A stretch of DNA of 64,000 nt from Hyposmocoma kahamanoa (GCF_003589595.1 NW_020653852.1:3646596-3710595); one strand, 5' to 3'. Positions 33,126-44,869 are shown, counted from the first letter of the stretch. Numbers and translations: made by a program. Notes: generated from the letters alone by a model not told the origin.

Positions 33126-33353
33126 CATTGACTTACAATTAGATGGACGTCGGGTCCGCGCTAAAAAGTGTCCGCACTTGTAAGGCGCTAAAATCGTATA
33201 CAGAGCGCCAAACTCCGCTTTAGTCTTCATTTGTTCGACTGACAGCGCGATACTGCGATGACATTACAATTTAAATTTCGAATAGGTTGACTTGGGACAT
33301 TTTTTTCGTGGTTTTTGTATTAGACCCGTCGTCCATTTATTTGTAAGTCAATG
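33126..33353. mobile_element. hAT-type miniature element, copy 2 (228 bp)
   Basis: Same length and ends as the copy at 29465, with very few internal differences. Flanked by GTCTCAGT (33118-33125 and 33354-33361), a perfect 8-bp duplication. Low divergence between copies suggests fairly recent activity. Confidence 0.9.
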
Positions 33354-33518
33354 GTCTCAGTGTCGCCATTAAACCAATGTTTCTGCTAATCAAGATATAT
33401 TGAAATTCCGCCTGTGTGGATTGCCTCCTTATATAGCTGGCAGGTCAGAACAACAGGACTTCACCGCTTTCCCGCAAAATTGAATTGGTAGTTGTTAAAT
33501 AACCATGATGATTGTTTT

Positions 33519-33667
33519 CGTAGCAGTAGAACTCCTTGTGAAAGGGTTCATCCAGATTAGTACTACCACCTTATTAGAAATAGATAAGGTGGTAGTACTA
33601 ATCCGGATCCGCCAAGCAGTAATTTGAGCATTTCGGTTTTGAAAGATAGGGGTGTTGGCGAAATTAC
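33519..33667 (+). repeat. SINE-1 5' part with a hairpin
   Basis: GTAGCAGTAGAACTCCTTGT begins the copy. At 33555-33574 and 33584-33603 lie perfect 20-bp inverted arms around TAGAAATAG. The right arm is the SINE's own sequence copied from the opposite strand. The normal order resumes at GCCAAGCAGTAATTTGAG and stops at GGCGAAATTAC. Confidence 0.75.
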
Positions 33668-33669
33668 TA

Positions 33670-34125
33670 ACTTTCAATTTGAACTAATTAACACCATCTG
33701 AAAAGCAACTTTATTCTCGCTCGCAATTATACGTCGATAACATCTCACACTCGGTACTTCTTGGTTTGCAATGAATTTATTTTGAAAGCGGGATGGAGTG
33801 AGTTGCTAATGGAGTAAAAAAGACAGGTGCTCAACATATGGGTGGGTATCATATGGGTGTACAATCCACCACGCACGGAGAATAGTGTAAGGGCGCGTGT
33901 CCACGCTAAGAAAAGTCGCCGGGTCTATGCAAGAATTAGTGTCGTTTCTATACACGAACTGTCTATACTGCTTCGGAGCCGGACAAGAAAAAAAATCTTG
34001 TTGGGTTGAGGTGCATTGTCAGTAAACGAACGTTTATTCACGTGGATGGGTGTTGCTTAGTAGTCTACATATACAACAACGTATTACTTCCCATAGTCGG
34101 TAGAAAAACGGCAGGTACCTGGTGG
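33670..34125. other. No gene recognised
   Basis: Mixed composition. Frames of 60 and 124 codons near 33827-34380 have no domains, and the second overlaps a LINE-T fragment. Confidence 0.4.
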
Positions 34126-34126
34126 G

Positions 34127-34247
34127 GGCGCGGACGAGTGCAACTGCGTACCCGTGCCCCCACCTACAGCGGAGAGGAGGAACATTCCGGGGGTTTAGTG
34201 CGGTCGGGCTGCTCTCCTTCAGGGTTCAGCCCAGTCCCACATAACCC
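34127..34247 (+). mobile_element. LINE-T fragment
   Basis: GGCGCGGACGAGTG, then GGAGAGGAGGAACATTCCGG and GTTCAGCCCAGTCCCACATA match the copy at 27232. Both ends, including the oligo(A), are missing, so this copy says nothing about target choice. Confidence 0.65.
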
Positions 34248-34482
34248 AGTTAACTGCGCCAGCGCTACATTGTCTTCATACAGTATGCATGCATGCTTCC
34301 ATCCACTATCGTCCGACATTTTAAAAAGTAAGTTACAACTGAGAGGAGTTTGCGCGCACATGTTGAATGTAGCAACATAGGACGCACGTTTGCACGCAAT
34401 TTGCATCCTTAATGGCACACCTAATTGTACGCGTGGCAAGACGCATGATGCAAATGAAGCTTCATACCTGACATTGCCTTTT

Positions 34483-34646
34483 AGGTAACCTATCACAAAG
34501 TCGAAAATTTTTTGTCCGAAATAACGTTAGTTCGAATTTTCATTACACCGAAAACCGAATTATAACGAAACAGTTGTTCTTTCAGGATATGTTGAATGTT
34601 TATCACAAACACACGATTAGTTTCGGCTAGGTTAGGTTAAGTTAGG
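34483..34646 (+). repeat. Dispersed repeat F, copy 1
   Basis: Starts AGGTAACCTATCACAAAGTC, passes TTTCATTACACCGAAAACCG and TTTCAGGATATGTTGAATG, and ends GGTTAGGTTAAGTTAGG. An inverted copy lies at 60915-61077. The end contains TTAGG three times, the unit of most insect telomeres, but not in a long tandem array. Confidence 0.65.
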
Positions 34647-34651
34647 TTTAG

Positions 34652-35552
34652 CCTTCTAGCAGTCGCGCGCGGTCTCAGAGACCGCAGCGACACTAAGCGG
34701 TAAACAATAAGCGGTTGCGCGACCGTGATATCCTCGAGGGGGTGAGGTACTTCTCCTTAGTAGCCCTGTGACATTCGTCGCAAGCGTACATGTGTCTTTA
34801 TTTGTGGTTGCGGTCTCAGATTCCGCGCGCGACCGGTCGTGTTCCAGAAAAATTCATGGAACGAAATTGAAACCTGGGTAAGAATTTCATGTTATTTGTA
34901 CTATATTACTTACAAAATTACATTATTTTATGTAATATATATTAAATTATTTATTATTTCATATTTGTTGTAGACACAACATGAGTTACGAAGAATCAGA
35001 CCGGCTTGCAGAGGAGGCGGAAATAGAAGATGAAGTTTTTGATGATGTCAAACCATTGCTACTGATAATGAGTAGGTTAGCGTACTACCTGCTCCTAAAA
35101 AAAGTTAGAAGTTTTTATTTTTGTTTGTCTTCCTTTTTTATTTTATAAGTCATGAAAAAAAACATTCAAAAATAATTGTGATTTTAGAGTTCCTACAATA
35201 TTGCGCAATTGATGACAATATTGATTGATCTCGGTACTAATCTATTATAGTGTGCTTATGAACGATTAAGATAGAAAATTTCGTCTTGTTTTGTTATTTT
35301 GTTGATTTTTAACGTTGTTTGTGTCATATGACTAAAATATTAAATTTTTATAGACTGTCAACAAATAAGAACAAATTAAAAAAACAATAAGTAAATAATG
35401 TTTTTTTATTTTTATAAATATAGATAAAAGGCTTTCTATATCATGTGCTGCACAACGTCATGAAAATATTCATTTGTTTTCTCAAACTGAACGCGTAAAA
35501 CTTTACGCACGCGACTGCTTATGTTCGGCGAAAGGGTGCGACCACTGGAAGG
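34652..35552 (+). mobile_element. piggyBac-like non-autonomous element, copy 2
   Basis: Left end CCTTCTAGCAGTCGCGCGCG, right end (inverted) CCTTCCAGTGGTCGCACCC, flanked by TTAG (34648-34651) and TTAA (35553-35556). Inside are a self-complementary G+C-rich zone (CGGTCTCAGAGACCG at 34670), a splice-acceptor-like TTTGTTGTAG and a short frame starting at 34981. At 901 bp it is far smaller than a full piggyBac (about 2.4 kb), so it depends on a transposase made elsewhere. Confidence 0.75.
34981..35148 (+). pseudogene. piggyBac transposase N-terminal remnant (copy 2)
   Basis: A 55-codon frame, MSYEESDRLAEEAEIEDEVF followed by DDVKPLLLIMSRLA, then hydrophobic read-through to a stop. The first ~35 residues agree with the frame at 8264-8374; after that the two part. 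The ATG lies eight bases after a splice-acceptor-like TTGTTGTAG, as if it began the first coding exon of the parent transposase. The catalytic region is gone. Assignment as a transposase start rests on its place in the element and its acidic character. Confidence 0.5.
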
Positions 35553-35556
35553 TTAA

Positions 35557-36545
35557 AAGAAAAAACATTTTCCTCTCAAAATTACTTTCGAGGTTATGAA
35601 ATTTCGACCAAACGTTATTTCAGGAATATATAATTTCGAACTACTGGTAGGTGATCTGTATTTTAATTTGGTCGAGTATTACGTATTTAACTGTAATTGT
35701 TTCAGACGAATGTCGGAGCGTGCCTGCAGCGCGTTGGCGCTCGTAAGATGTGTACACATCCTTAGACTATGGAACCGCTCTGAAACATCTAGTCCGCTGG
35801 CCCTTATAAGGTTATTAAGGTTATTTTAGAAATTAATATCATAGATACATACCACTGTAAGGTGTCAAACTATTATATTAACCTTTCAATTGCGAAGCAA
35901 CCGTTCTTCTACTAGGCTCCCATAGCTAGTGACAATCGTAGTATATAAAATTTATTTCTTTGTGATGCTGGTAATATAGGCTATATATATCCTTCACCAC
36001 TGCCGGTTGTACCACAAATAAAATGCCATTCCTAAACTGACCATACATTCTGTGCGGTGTAACTAAATCCCTATTCCATGTGCATCTACATCTCTGTCCA
36101 CGAAACGTGCCTTATGCACCGTTAATCTTGTTTATTATACTATTTATTATCTCCATTCCGCCAGTACTAGACGAGGCGAATTTAAAATTATACAGGAAAA
36201 GAACTATACCGCACTAGAATATAACGTGGAGTTTAGTGAGCTTATTGTTAGCTAAGATAAAAACGTGATATAGCGTGTAAATCTTGTTTAGATTACGTAA
36301 TGATGTACGTAAAAAATGTACAAATAGGTCGAAGATTGTAATTTCTAATGGTAGCATTTCACATGGCTATTCGTATGCTGCCATAAGTAAGAAACATTTG
36401 TAATTGTTTAGAAGCAATACCTCTCGTAGTACCAGTAAAGGGAAACTGGTGCCTAGCTTTGAACGTGTAACGGGCTGATGACGATGATGAATGAAAGACA
36501 GCTTATTATATAGAGTTTTGAGTGTGAAATAGTATCCACTAGCTA
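35557..36545. other. No gene recognised
   Basis: A 77-codon frame at 35596 has no known features. CGGAGCGTGCCTGCAGCGCGTTGG at 35712 is a small G+C-rich patch. Otherwise A+T-rich. Confidence 0.4.
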
Positions 36546-36547
36546 GA

Positions 36548-36735
36548 CTGGTTGGCGGCCAAGAATGGGCAAAAGAAGCGTATCGCGCCCTGTTGCAAGG
36601 TGGGTCGACGACATAGTACGCGTCGCGGGGCGTCAATGGATGCGGCTAGCACGGGACCGTGGTGGATAGCACAAACTTCGGGAGACCTATACCCAGCAGT
36701 GGGTGAAATCAGGCTGTGGATGAGAGAGAGAGAGA
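36548..36735 (+). pseudogene. RTE-like LINE C-terminus, uninterrupted
   Basis: Reads MGKRSVSRPVARWVDDIVRV, AGRQWMRLARDRGG, one stop, HKLRETYTQQWVKSGCG, then a GAGAGAGAGAGAG tail. This basic RWVDDI...ARDR...W block closes ORF2 of RTE-type LINEs. It serves as the empty-site reference for the LINE-T insertion at 27232. Confidence 0.75.
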
Positions 36736-36739
36736 GAGC

Positions 36740-38055
36740 AGCTGTGAAGGTGATTACGATCCGTCAGGAGCGCTGTTTTGCAGCAGACCCGACAGACGCG
36801 TGTCTGAAGTAAAAGATCGCTTCTTTATGATCACGTATGTTTGTTTAACCTGTATAACCTACATATTTCTTTAACCAAAAATAAACGATCAACAAGCACT
36901 AAAAAGAGTAGTAAAGGGTATCAAAAACCCTAAAGAAAACAGGGAATCATCAGTACGGTTTGAATGAAGCTCGCACGTGACGCGAGCATTCTTTATAAGC
37001 AAGCGATGTACCGTGAAAAGGGCTTCGACCTAATTCCGCCATCTGACTGAGAATTAGAATACACTGGTAAATTGATAGTTGCCCCATGACTTGCATGTTT
37101 ATCATGTGAATTGTCTCGTTTGTTTGTACTTTTTGTTAGCTGTCTCTACTGATTTTCTAGCTTATTTTTTGTTTGTTTTATCTTCCTTAGTTAAAAAAAC
37201 ATATATTTTCAAAATATTCAGGGAACGGGAAAATCAGTTAATGTTGGTTTCTTTTAATGAGGCCATTTCGATGTAAATAAAAAAACGTAGGACTTAATAT
37301 AATACCCTGATAAACGCCGTGTAAAGTAAATAGTAACACCTTAATTAAATCCAGTCTAATTTTGTGTCGTACTGATTATCATCATTGCTATACACACATA
37401 TGATAACAATGTTTATATCAGAGTCGGGGGCATTTCGTAAATAATTTTATTAATGTTACTTTTTATGGTTGACACGGGATTTTAGTTACCCGACTTTTTT
37501 CCAACATCGTTATTTTCAATAAAATTATGGCAACGTTTCGAAAAAAATCCCGAATATTCGAGTAGAAACTAGCAACATAGAACATGAAATAACACGAGTT
37601 CACATTGCCTGAGGGAGTACGCGTCGACCGCGAACTGAAATATTTAATTCATAGCTTGGTAATTTATTTAGTAGCGACGACGAGGAACGTAACTGTAAAC
37701 AAAATAACGTAACAGGAGCATGGGACAGTGATTTTAATTTGCACTGAAATCGATGTAATAAAAAGCAAAGGTGTTGGTTTTTACATTGTAATAGTCAAAT
37801 CTACGGAAACCAATATTAAATTCAGAACACGTACTTTTTACTCAAAAGTTTAGGACGTACCTAGGCCTATTTTTTAAACATAATTTTGTCATTTTCTATG
37901 TTATACCCCTCATAAATAAAGTTTGTCAAGTAAATTACCATACTTTACGTAGCCAATAGCTTCTGTCAAGTCCATATATCTAGCAAATGCCGGCGTTTCA
38001 TTGTCCACGTGTTGTATATTGCGGAATGAATTCAATTGTCTTTTTCTACAATCTC
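36740..38055. other. No gene recognised
   Basis: Unique-looking A+T-rich DNA. The short frame at 37079-37276 starts with a hydrophobic run but shows no cleavage site or domain. Confidence 0.4.
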
Positions 38056-38059
38056 TTTG

Positions 38060-38282
38060 TTTTTCATCATTATCATCAACCCATTTATACGTTACATTGC
38101 TGGGTAAGGGTCTACTCTCAGGCGAATGTTTAAATAGTAGTCCGCCACGCTGGCTTAATGCGGGTTTGTGACTTCGCACATTTCCCAAGGGTTGTGAACC
38201 TCAGAGATGCAAGCCTGGATTCGAACCTCTGCTTGAGACGCAAGTAGCAAGTGAATCAAACCATTAGAATACCACGTCTTAT
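38060..38282 (-). repeat. tRNA-derived SINE-3 copy
   Basis: Minus strand: GTGGTATTCTAATGGTTTGA (A-box side), GCGTCTCAAGCAGAGGTTCG, GGTTCGAATCC (B box), a body with AAATGTGCGAAGTCACAAAC, and the 3' end CAATGTAACGTATAAATGGG then TTGATGATAATGATG. The tail resembles that of RTE-type LINEs, so such a LINE probably moves it. Confidence 0.7.
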
Positions 38283-38284
38283 CT

Positions 38285-38815
38285 AGCTTTGTTTTTTACC
38301 TGGCGTTTATACCTTTTTCAATTGAAAATAATTGTGATTTTACACCTTAATTTATTGAAATACAAAATTTTAATGTACTTTTTATTTATTCTTTGTTTAT
38401 TGACCAAAGATGAAACTTAAATTCTGACACCACTCTTTATTTCTTCAAAACTAAAATTGACGCAGTACTTACTATTTAGATTAAACATTTAGAATTTTTT
38501 TACACGTAGTACGAGTGTGCTGTACGATTAGAATATTGGATATATTCCGCCACACTGGACGTGCGGGTTGACCACTTACACGAACGTGCGGGTTTCATCA
38601 GAATATTTCCCTTTGCCGTTAGAGAAAGGTATGCACTAAATATTAAAAAATGCTTAGAAAAAGCTTAGAAATCAAAATCACAGATACATGCTTTTGGCTT
38701 TGTTGACGTTATAAGTTGGGTAATTATTTCAACACTTCTCTTTGTCGTATAATGATCTCCGGTAATTCGGAATCGAGGTAGTGTCCGTGGTTTTTGCAGA
38801 ATAACATATTCAGTA
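38285..38815. other. No gene recognised
   Basis: A+T-rich. ACTGGACGTGCGGGTTGACC near 38562 and ACGAACGTGCGGGTTTCATC near 38581 repeat GTGCGGGTT. Confidence 0.4.
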
Positions 38816-38820
38816 CCATT

Positions 38821-38907
38821 TAAATTTATGCAGTGTGATGGTGAATTTTATTATGGTTCACGTTTAAGTGAATCATAATGAAATTTACCGTCACACTGCA
38901 TAAATTA
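38821..38907. repeat. Long hairpin (fold-back, ~39-bp arms)
   Basis: The arm starting TAAATTTATGCAGTGTGATG and the inverted arm from TGAATCATAATGAAATTTAC to GCATAAATTA pair with a few mismatches around CGTTTAAG. No target duplication is obvious. Confidence 0.7.
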
Positions 38908-38984
38908 AATAACCGATGTTTACCAGGTGTTGAAAAATTTAAATAAATTATTATTAACAGTAATTAAGGCAAAGGGAACTACAA

Positions 38985-40640
38985 AAAAAAACTTCAAAAA
39001 TGGTAGCCGCACCAAAAATATTTGGAGGAAAATCACGCATACACAAGAAGTCGTCCTCGTCGGAATCCATACTGGCGATCACTGAGGAGGTCGTTGTCTT
39101 CAAGGTATGACAGGAGACGGTTGTTGAGTACACGTTCCATAGTCTTGCGAGTATGGAAGTGATTGAGATAGGTCTATAATTGACAGGATCAGCTCGGCTT
39201 CCCCTTTTCGGCATAGGTTGCACGTTCGCAAGCTCCACGATCTGGGAATTACACCAATCTCAAGTGAAAGGCGGTACAGGCGTATGAGAACAGGAGACAG
39301 CTCAGATGCACAGTTAAACAGGACTATTGCTGGAATTCCATCTGGCCCGCTAGCTTTATTCATGTATAGATTCCGCAGAGTTCTAAGTACCTCTTTTTGA
39401 CGTATGCGAACTCGCGCCATAGTGCAGCCAGTCTGAGGTAAGTTAGGTGGTAGATTCCCTGCCGCATTCAGACGGGAACTCTCTGCAAAGAGCGAGGTAA
39501 AAAGATTCGCCTTCGTCGGAGGGCTTGCTAGCTCATATCGCAGTATGAGCCATCCAGCCTCATCAAAGGTGGCAAAGATGGGCGACAAAATTAGATTCGA
39601 CCGCTTTGGCCAGGAACCAAGAGGATTTGCTGCCTGCTGGATAAGAGGTAAGCTTGTCCCCTATGCGGTGTACATGGTCGAAATTGGCCCTACGTAACTC
39701 GCTTTTGTACTTCTTGGGGGCCTTATTAAAAGCTTTCTTCAAATTCCGAGTACTCGGAGCTTTGTGCAGTCGAACATTTGCCCAAGCTTGGTACGCGGAC
39801 TGTTTATGTGCTTCAGCACAACTACAATCAGCGTTAAACCATGGACGAGCTTGGGGTCTATTGGGTACATCAGAGTATGGTATGTAATACTCCATACCCA
39901 AACGCAAGACCTCGACTACAGCATCAGCACAGTTCCACGAGTCTCCTGAAGTAAAGCACGCCTGTCAGGGATATGACGCAAAGAAATGGCGCATTTCATC
40001 CCAATCTGCTAACTTGTATCGCCACGCCCGTCTCATACCACTAGGGCCCTGGTCGGGTGGGGAGTATACGGATATAGTTTTCACCAGACAATAGTCGTAA
40101 GTACCCAGTGGGGCCTCCACAACCACAGAGTAGCGGTCTGGATCAGTTGTTAACAGAAGGTCCAAGTAATTAGCCGTATGAGACTCAACATCTGGGAACC
40201 TGGTGGCGCCACTGACAAGCTGGCAAAGGCTTAGCTTAGCTTAAACTTAACGCAAGTTAACGCGTCTCTCTCCCAGCGTGATCGGTCATCTGGTATGGGA
40301 ACAACCATTCTTGATGGTGAGCATTAAAGTCCCCCGGAATGACTAGTTGTGCCGCTGGGTACCTGAGCTGAGCCTCATCAGACGTCTCACTCAGACATTA
40401 GAGCAACTTGGTCGTCTCCTGATCTTCACTGTGGTAGATATAGCTGTACACTATTTGTGTAACTCCTGTGTCAACCAAAAGCTACAAAACAGAATAACAC
40501 GCCTCAAGGTTCTTGAAACGCTTGAGACAGATGTCATCGCGAACGTACATACAGACTCCGGCATGAGGTATGAACCTGCGCTCCAGAGTATACCCGGGGT
40601 AGCTGAGGTACGCTGCGTCAGTCGGACATCTGATCTGCGT
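38985..40640 (-). pseudogene. Jockey-like LINE ORF2, broken
   Basis: Minus-strand pieces in order: IPGDFNAHHQEWLFPYQMTD (endonuclease, ~40325-40265), DLLLTTDPDRYSVVVEAPLG (~40160), VYSPPDQGPSGMRRAWRYK (~40070), ARPWFNADCSCAEAHKQSAY (~39860), RQKEVLRTLRNLYMNKASGP then DGIPAIVL (~39410-39330) and ADPVNYRPISITSILARLW (39200-39150). The motifs are GDFN, D-H-C-L, KASGPDGIP and NYRPIS in the right order. Further upstream, to 40640, the conserved endonuclease start is frame-shifted. The catalytic YxDD region and the end are missing. Confidence 0.8.
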
Positions 40641-40644
40641 CGAA

Positions 40645-41770
40645 TTTGTTTGTTACAAGAAATGAAAGTAAAGTCCCTGCAATATGATTGCTTCTTTTTT
40701 GGCGAACTAAATTAATAGCTCCAATTCGCCGTCGTTCAGATTCTTTTTTAACCGCTAGATGGCAGCACATTTACTGATATTTCAATACAATATCAAAACG
40801 TTGTAACTTGTAATAATAAGTATTAATGGTGTTGAACTTTCAACGATATGCCAACAGGACAAAATTTAAATTATATTAACAAAAACTACGACCAATCAAT
40901 ATCAAGATTTTTTCTGTAATTTCAGCAGCACCCCTTCAAAACCGGAACATAATAATGCTTACATTAGTGCTTGACGGCAGAAATAGTAACATATTTGCAA
41001 AGTTACGTATATGCAAAACATGCGCCTACTAAAAACTTCGAGCAAATAAACTTAAGCGAAATTCTACTTATTCGTCTAGTCAGGCGTTGCTTCTTTTAGT
41101 ATTTCCTTTTTACCATGGCGCAGTAGAAAGGTATTGGCGGTCACCACTTCGCCAGGGTAGTTTAGTGGAGAATGATAGACGAGTCGTGGGTTGGTAAATG
41201 ACTGTTTTATATTTTGTTTGAGCTACTTATTTATACTAATTTGGTACGTGTGTCTTATGCTGATTCACAAGGCATGGTTGCTACTTTTGCTTGCACTAAG
41301 ACGTGCCTGAATGTCGGAAGAGGGTTAGACATTCTGGCATGTCTGTGGCTGCTACATCTTAATTGAATATTGAACTATCTTAAAAATACGTATTTCCACA
41401 GAGTTGATGGGACCGCAACAGTGTTAAATAAATATATTGTATTAAACGAATTTCAAATATGAATTTTGATGAAATGCTACAGTATAACAAACTTCAAGCC
41501 TGAACACTTTGAGAGAATATAGTGTTGACATAAATGAAATTGCATCGTACTACAAAGGGCGTCTGAAGTGAACTTGCGGATGTAATTTCGTTGGATAATA
41601 GATAAACAAGCCAGGATCGAGTTTAATGATGTCAAAGCATAATTCGCTGCCTAAAGTAGTTTACGATACTTGTTTAGAAAGAAATCTTTGATAACAAAAT
41701 TGGAACTCATACAATGTCTCATTCGTACGTACATTTAAGGCGAGTTACCATAGGAAGCGGGAAAATCTAT
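40645..41770. other. No gene; SINE-1 scrap at 40923-40990
   Basis: CACCCCTTCAAAACCGGAAC followed by TGCTTGACGGCAGAAATAG at 40930-40985 is a central SINE-1 fragment on the minus strand. The rest has no recognised element. Confidence 0.45.
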
Positions 41771-41774
41771 TTTC

Positions 41775-41975
41775 AACAGATTTCAAAAAAAGGAGGACGT
41801 TCTCAATTTGACAATTTTTTTGTTTTTGTATGTATTTTAAGTGATAACTCCTGGTTTTTTTGAACTGATTTTGATGGTAATTTTTTTGTTGGAAAAAGGG
41901 TACTCAGTACCTATTAGTTCCATTGAAATTTGAGGAAATTATCCACCCTTAATCTCTTAAGACCTAGCAAACTGA
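41775..41975 (+). repeat. Dispersed repeat B, eroded
   Basis: TTTCAAAAAAAGGAGGACGT, AAGTGATAACTCCTGG, TTGTTGGAAAAAGGGTACTC and GACCTAGCAAACTGAAATGA follow family order. A loose end fragment (CCGGTAACCGATTTCAATAA) lies at 42222. Confidence 0.65.
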
Positions 41976-42265
41976 AATGAGCAAAAAGCACCAAACGGTC
42001 TATTTATTTTATCATTATTGTTATTATAATTAGAAGCATCAGGTCCAAGCTTACATGTCCTCAGTCTTATATAAAACTTATTTTTCCAGACACCCTATGG
42101 TCATATATGTAGAACAGAATTTGATCTCAAATTCAAAGTCAAATTCGAATGCAATTATTTCATTACAATTTACACAGGGCGTTGTTTTTAAGTTATTAAA
42201 ATTATTAACCACTTCATATTCCGGTAACCGATTTCAATAAGACTTGGCAAATAGATAGAGAAATA

Positions 42266-42474
42266 GATCGCAAAGATCTGAAGGGCACTGCCACTGCGCC
42301 CATCACCTTGAGACGTAAGTTGACAAGTCTCATGTGCCTGTAATTTCACCAGCAACCTTATCCTTCAAAACCGGAACACAGTAATGCTGACATTACTGCT
42401 TGACGGCAGAAATAGGTAAGATACCAGTACTTCCCAGGACGAACTCTTTCACAAGAAGCTCTACTGCTACTTAA
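42266..42474 (-). repeat. SINE-1, 5' two thirds
   Basis: From TCGCAAAGATCTGAAGGGCA to GCTCTACTGCTAC on the minus strand. The family 3' end with oligo(A) is missing, cut at the same TTTAAATCGCAAAGATCT block as the copy at 48178. Confidence 0.8.
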
Positions 42475-42479
42475 AAGTT

Positions 42480-43940
42480 ATGCTAGATCAAATGATTTAG
42501 GTATTTACTATTAACTAAAAGTCTTACAAAATATATACGATATACCTAAGGATATTGCCTCAAGAATGTGCTAATTTGTTGTACGATAGGATGTACTTCA
42601 CCCCATCATATAAAATCCTGAAAACAAGCTAAAACGAATTGTTACAGAATAAAATATCTAACTTTTTCCAAGACATTTCTCTTTAAGTACTGCCGAGCAC
42701 CTGCTCATTTTTGATTTTCAACTGAAGCCCCGTAGTTATTGAATTCACACACAAGCGCGCGCTGCCCCGTGAGTCGCCATCGGGCGCTTGTTGACATCGA
42801 ATCTGTGTCAAATTTTCTCCGCCTGTTCTTATTTTATTCATATTAATTTTCAACGTAAGAGTTGCGAGACGTGAGGGGCGGTGCCCAACACCACCCCACC
42901 TCCTAAAATGTAGACTTGCGTTGAAATATTTACCTCGTCTTAAAATATTTCCATTACGTGATGCATTTATATTTATATTCATTTATTCACTTCAGACAAC
43001 ACAGTCCATAATAATACACATTGTCACACCACGTACAAGAAATATTAGTAACCAATGCGATGTTAGATGGCGTTGGGATCAAAATAGAACAAAATTACCA
43101 TTTTACCATACCATATTAATTATAGGACCACTCTAGTACTTTCACTGGGTGGGATACTTGGATGAAAGGTCATAGAATCGTCGTTCTTTACCATCTGCAG
43201 CTGCCGTTTCCACCGGGTGTCTCTTATGTTGATCACAGAACTATGTCAATAAACGCCGTTGAAAGTTTGGAGACTCCAAGCGTCTTTCTTTACCCTCTCT
43301 CGCTTCGTATACCTATTACAACATGAATTAAATTACTAATTAAACAATGTTGAATAAATTCATTTTAATATAAAAAAGTCGTTAAAAACGAAAAACAAAG
43401 ATCTGCAACAAGCAGATAGAAAAATCCGTAAGATCAGCTGGATCGTTCCGTTCGAAACCAGTTCGAAACGAAAAAGAAATCATGGCGTTCGATTTTTGTA
43501 ATATTATTACAGTACCGGCACGCTATGACGGCCGTTTTGACAGATTACAATAGTGAGGTCAAATCTCAATACATTATCGAAAAAAATATAATCAAATGTG
43601 AGTCACATCTATAAGTTTTTAGATTTATATCAAGTATTGCAAGGGGTAGCTGGTTAAAAAGTTTTAATAAAACGAAAATAAAAATGTTTAGTTAATAATA
43701 TTATCATCAATTCAAAACTGCTGTTTTGCATTTAGCTTTGACGCGAGCTTGCCGGAGGTAGAAGTTGTACTGGCCAGCAATCCCATAAGTGACGATAGAT
43801 TTCATTTTTTTAAATTTTGAATTTCGAACAACAGATTATGTCGTAAAATTATACACTCCATAAATTTTACTGCACGTCACTATTGAAAACAACGTACAGC
43901 AATTAGCTCTTTCAACGTAGTTATGAATTAATACGAGATA
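42480..43940. other. No gene recognised
   Basis: A 99-codon minus frame at 42683-42982 and a 71-codon plus frame at 42921 show no domains. A G+C-richer patch lies at 42755-42905. Confidence 0.4.
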
Positions 43941-43948
43941 TAATAATA

Positions 43949-44410
43949 ATTAAAACAAAGTAGTGGAGTAATTTCACAAAAAAATAATTGAACAACAAGG
44001 TAGCAAATGTCGTAATATTCAATAAACTTAATATTAAAACCAATTTATCAGAGACAGATTCAACGCGCAAATAGTATTTGAATAACAAAATATCTGTTCA
44101 AAATCAAAATCATCACACAAAGTTATAACTTAAGCATGTTTAAACCGCCGTTTGAAACTGCGCAACGAAGCTTCCTAACTCAACTACTGAAATTTAAGCC
44201 ATGCTCGTACATAATCCCCTTTCGCAAAGGGTTTTATTCCTCGAGAATACACTCTGGTTTTAATGCATTTGGGAGTATTAAAAGGTAAGTAACTTTAAAA
44301 CTCGAAAATGATGGCGTCATTAAGTTTTATTGAATGTCAGGACGTTTCATCACCATGATATTCAATTGTTTTTTTGTGAAATTACTCCACTAGTTTGTTA
44401 TAATTATTAA
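43949..44410. repeat. Family D, inverted pair
   Basis: Left CTAGTTTGTTATAATTATT-type end (inverted, 43949-43996) and right end at 44358-44405 share GTGGAGTAATTTCACAAAAA in opposite orientation, about 45 bp each. Either a ~460-bp inverted-repeat element or two family D copies facing each other. Confidence 0.5.
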
Positions 44411-44869
44411 ACAAAGATTGAACACTTAGAAAAAATCGATTTAGATCCGGTTGGATTGTACTAACGAACCTCACGATTTTTTTTATGTGTTTGTTGCAAA
44501 TCTTTGATTTTTTTTGTTTATAAGGACATTTTGCCGTAACGCCATTTGTGAGAAATTTATGAATGGCGTCAGTTTTGACTTTCATCGTCAGTTCTTGAAT
44601 GTCTGTGAAAGAAATCAATTCGCACTAAATGGACTCGTCACGTTGGCCATTAAATATGTCCACTCATTCTCTACTATAATTCGCACCTAGAATGAAAGTT
44701 ACTCGACAATTATAACTTAACAAGTGACTTAATAACAAAATGAATTTATTTATTTATTGAATTGAATTATGGATAGCACAGAGAAATGTATCTCGTGCAA
44801 ACATGGACCCTGTTAGGGTGTTGCAATATATAAGTATACATTGACTTATCTACAATTAAAATTATAAGT

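Noticed and set aside
34483..34646. An interstitial telomere array
   Set aside because: Only three TTAGG-like units occur, and the same end is found on another copy of repeat F, so it belongs to that element.
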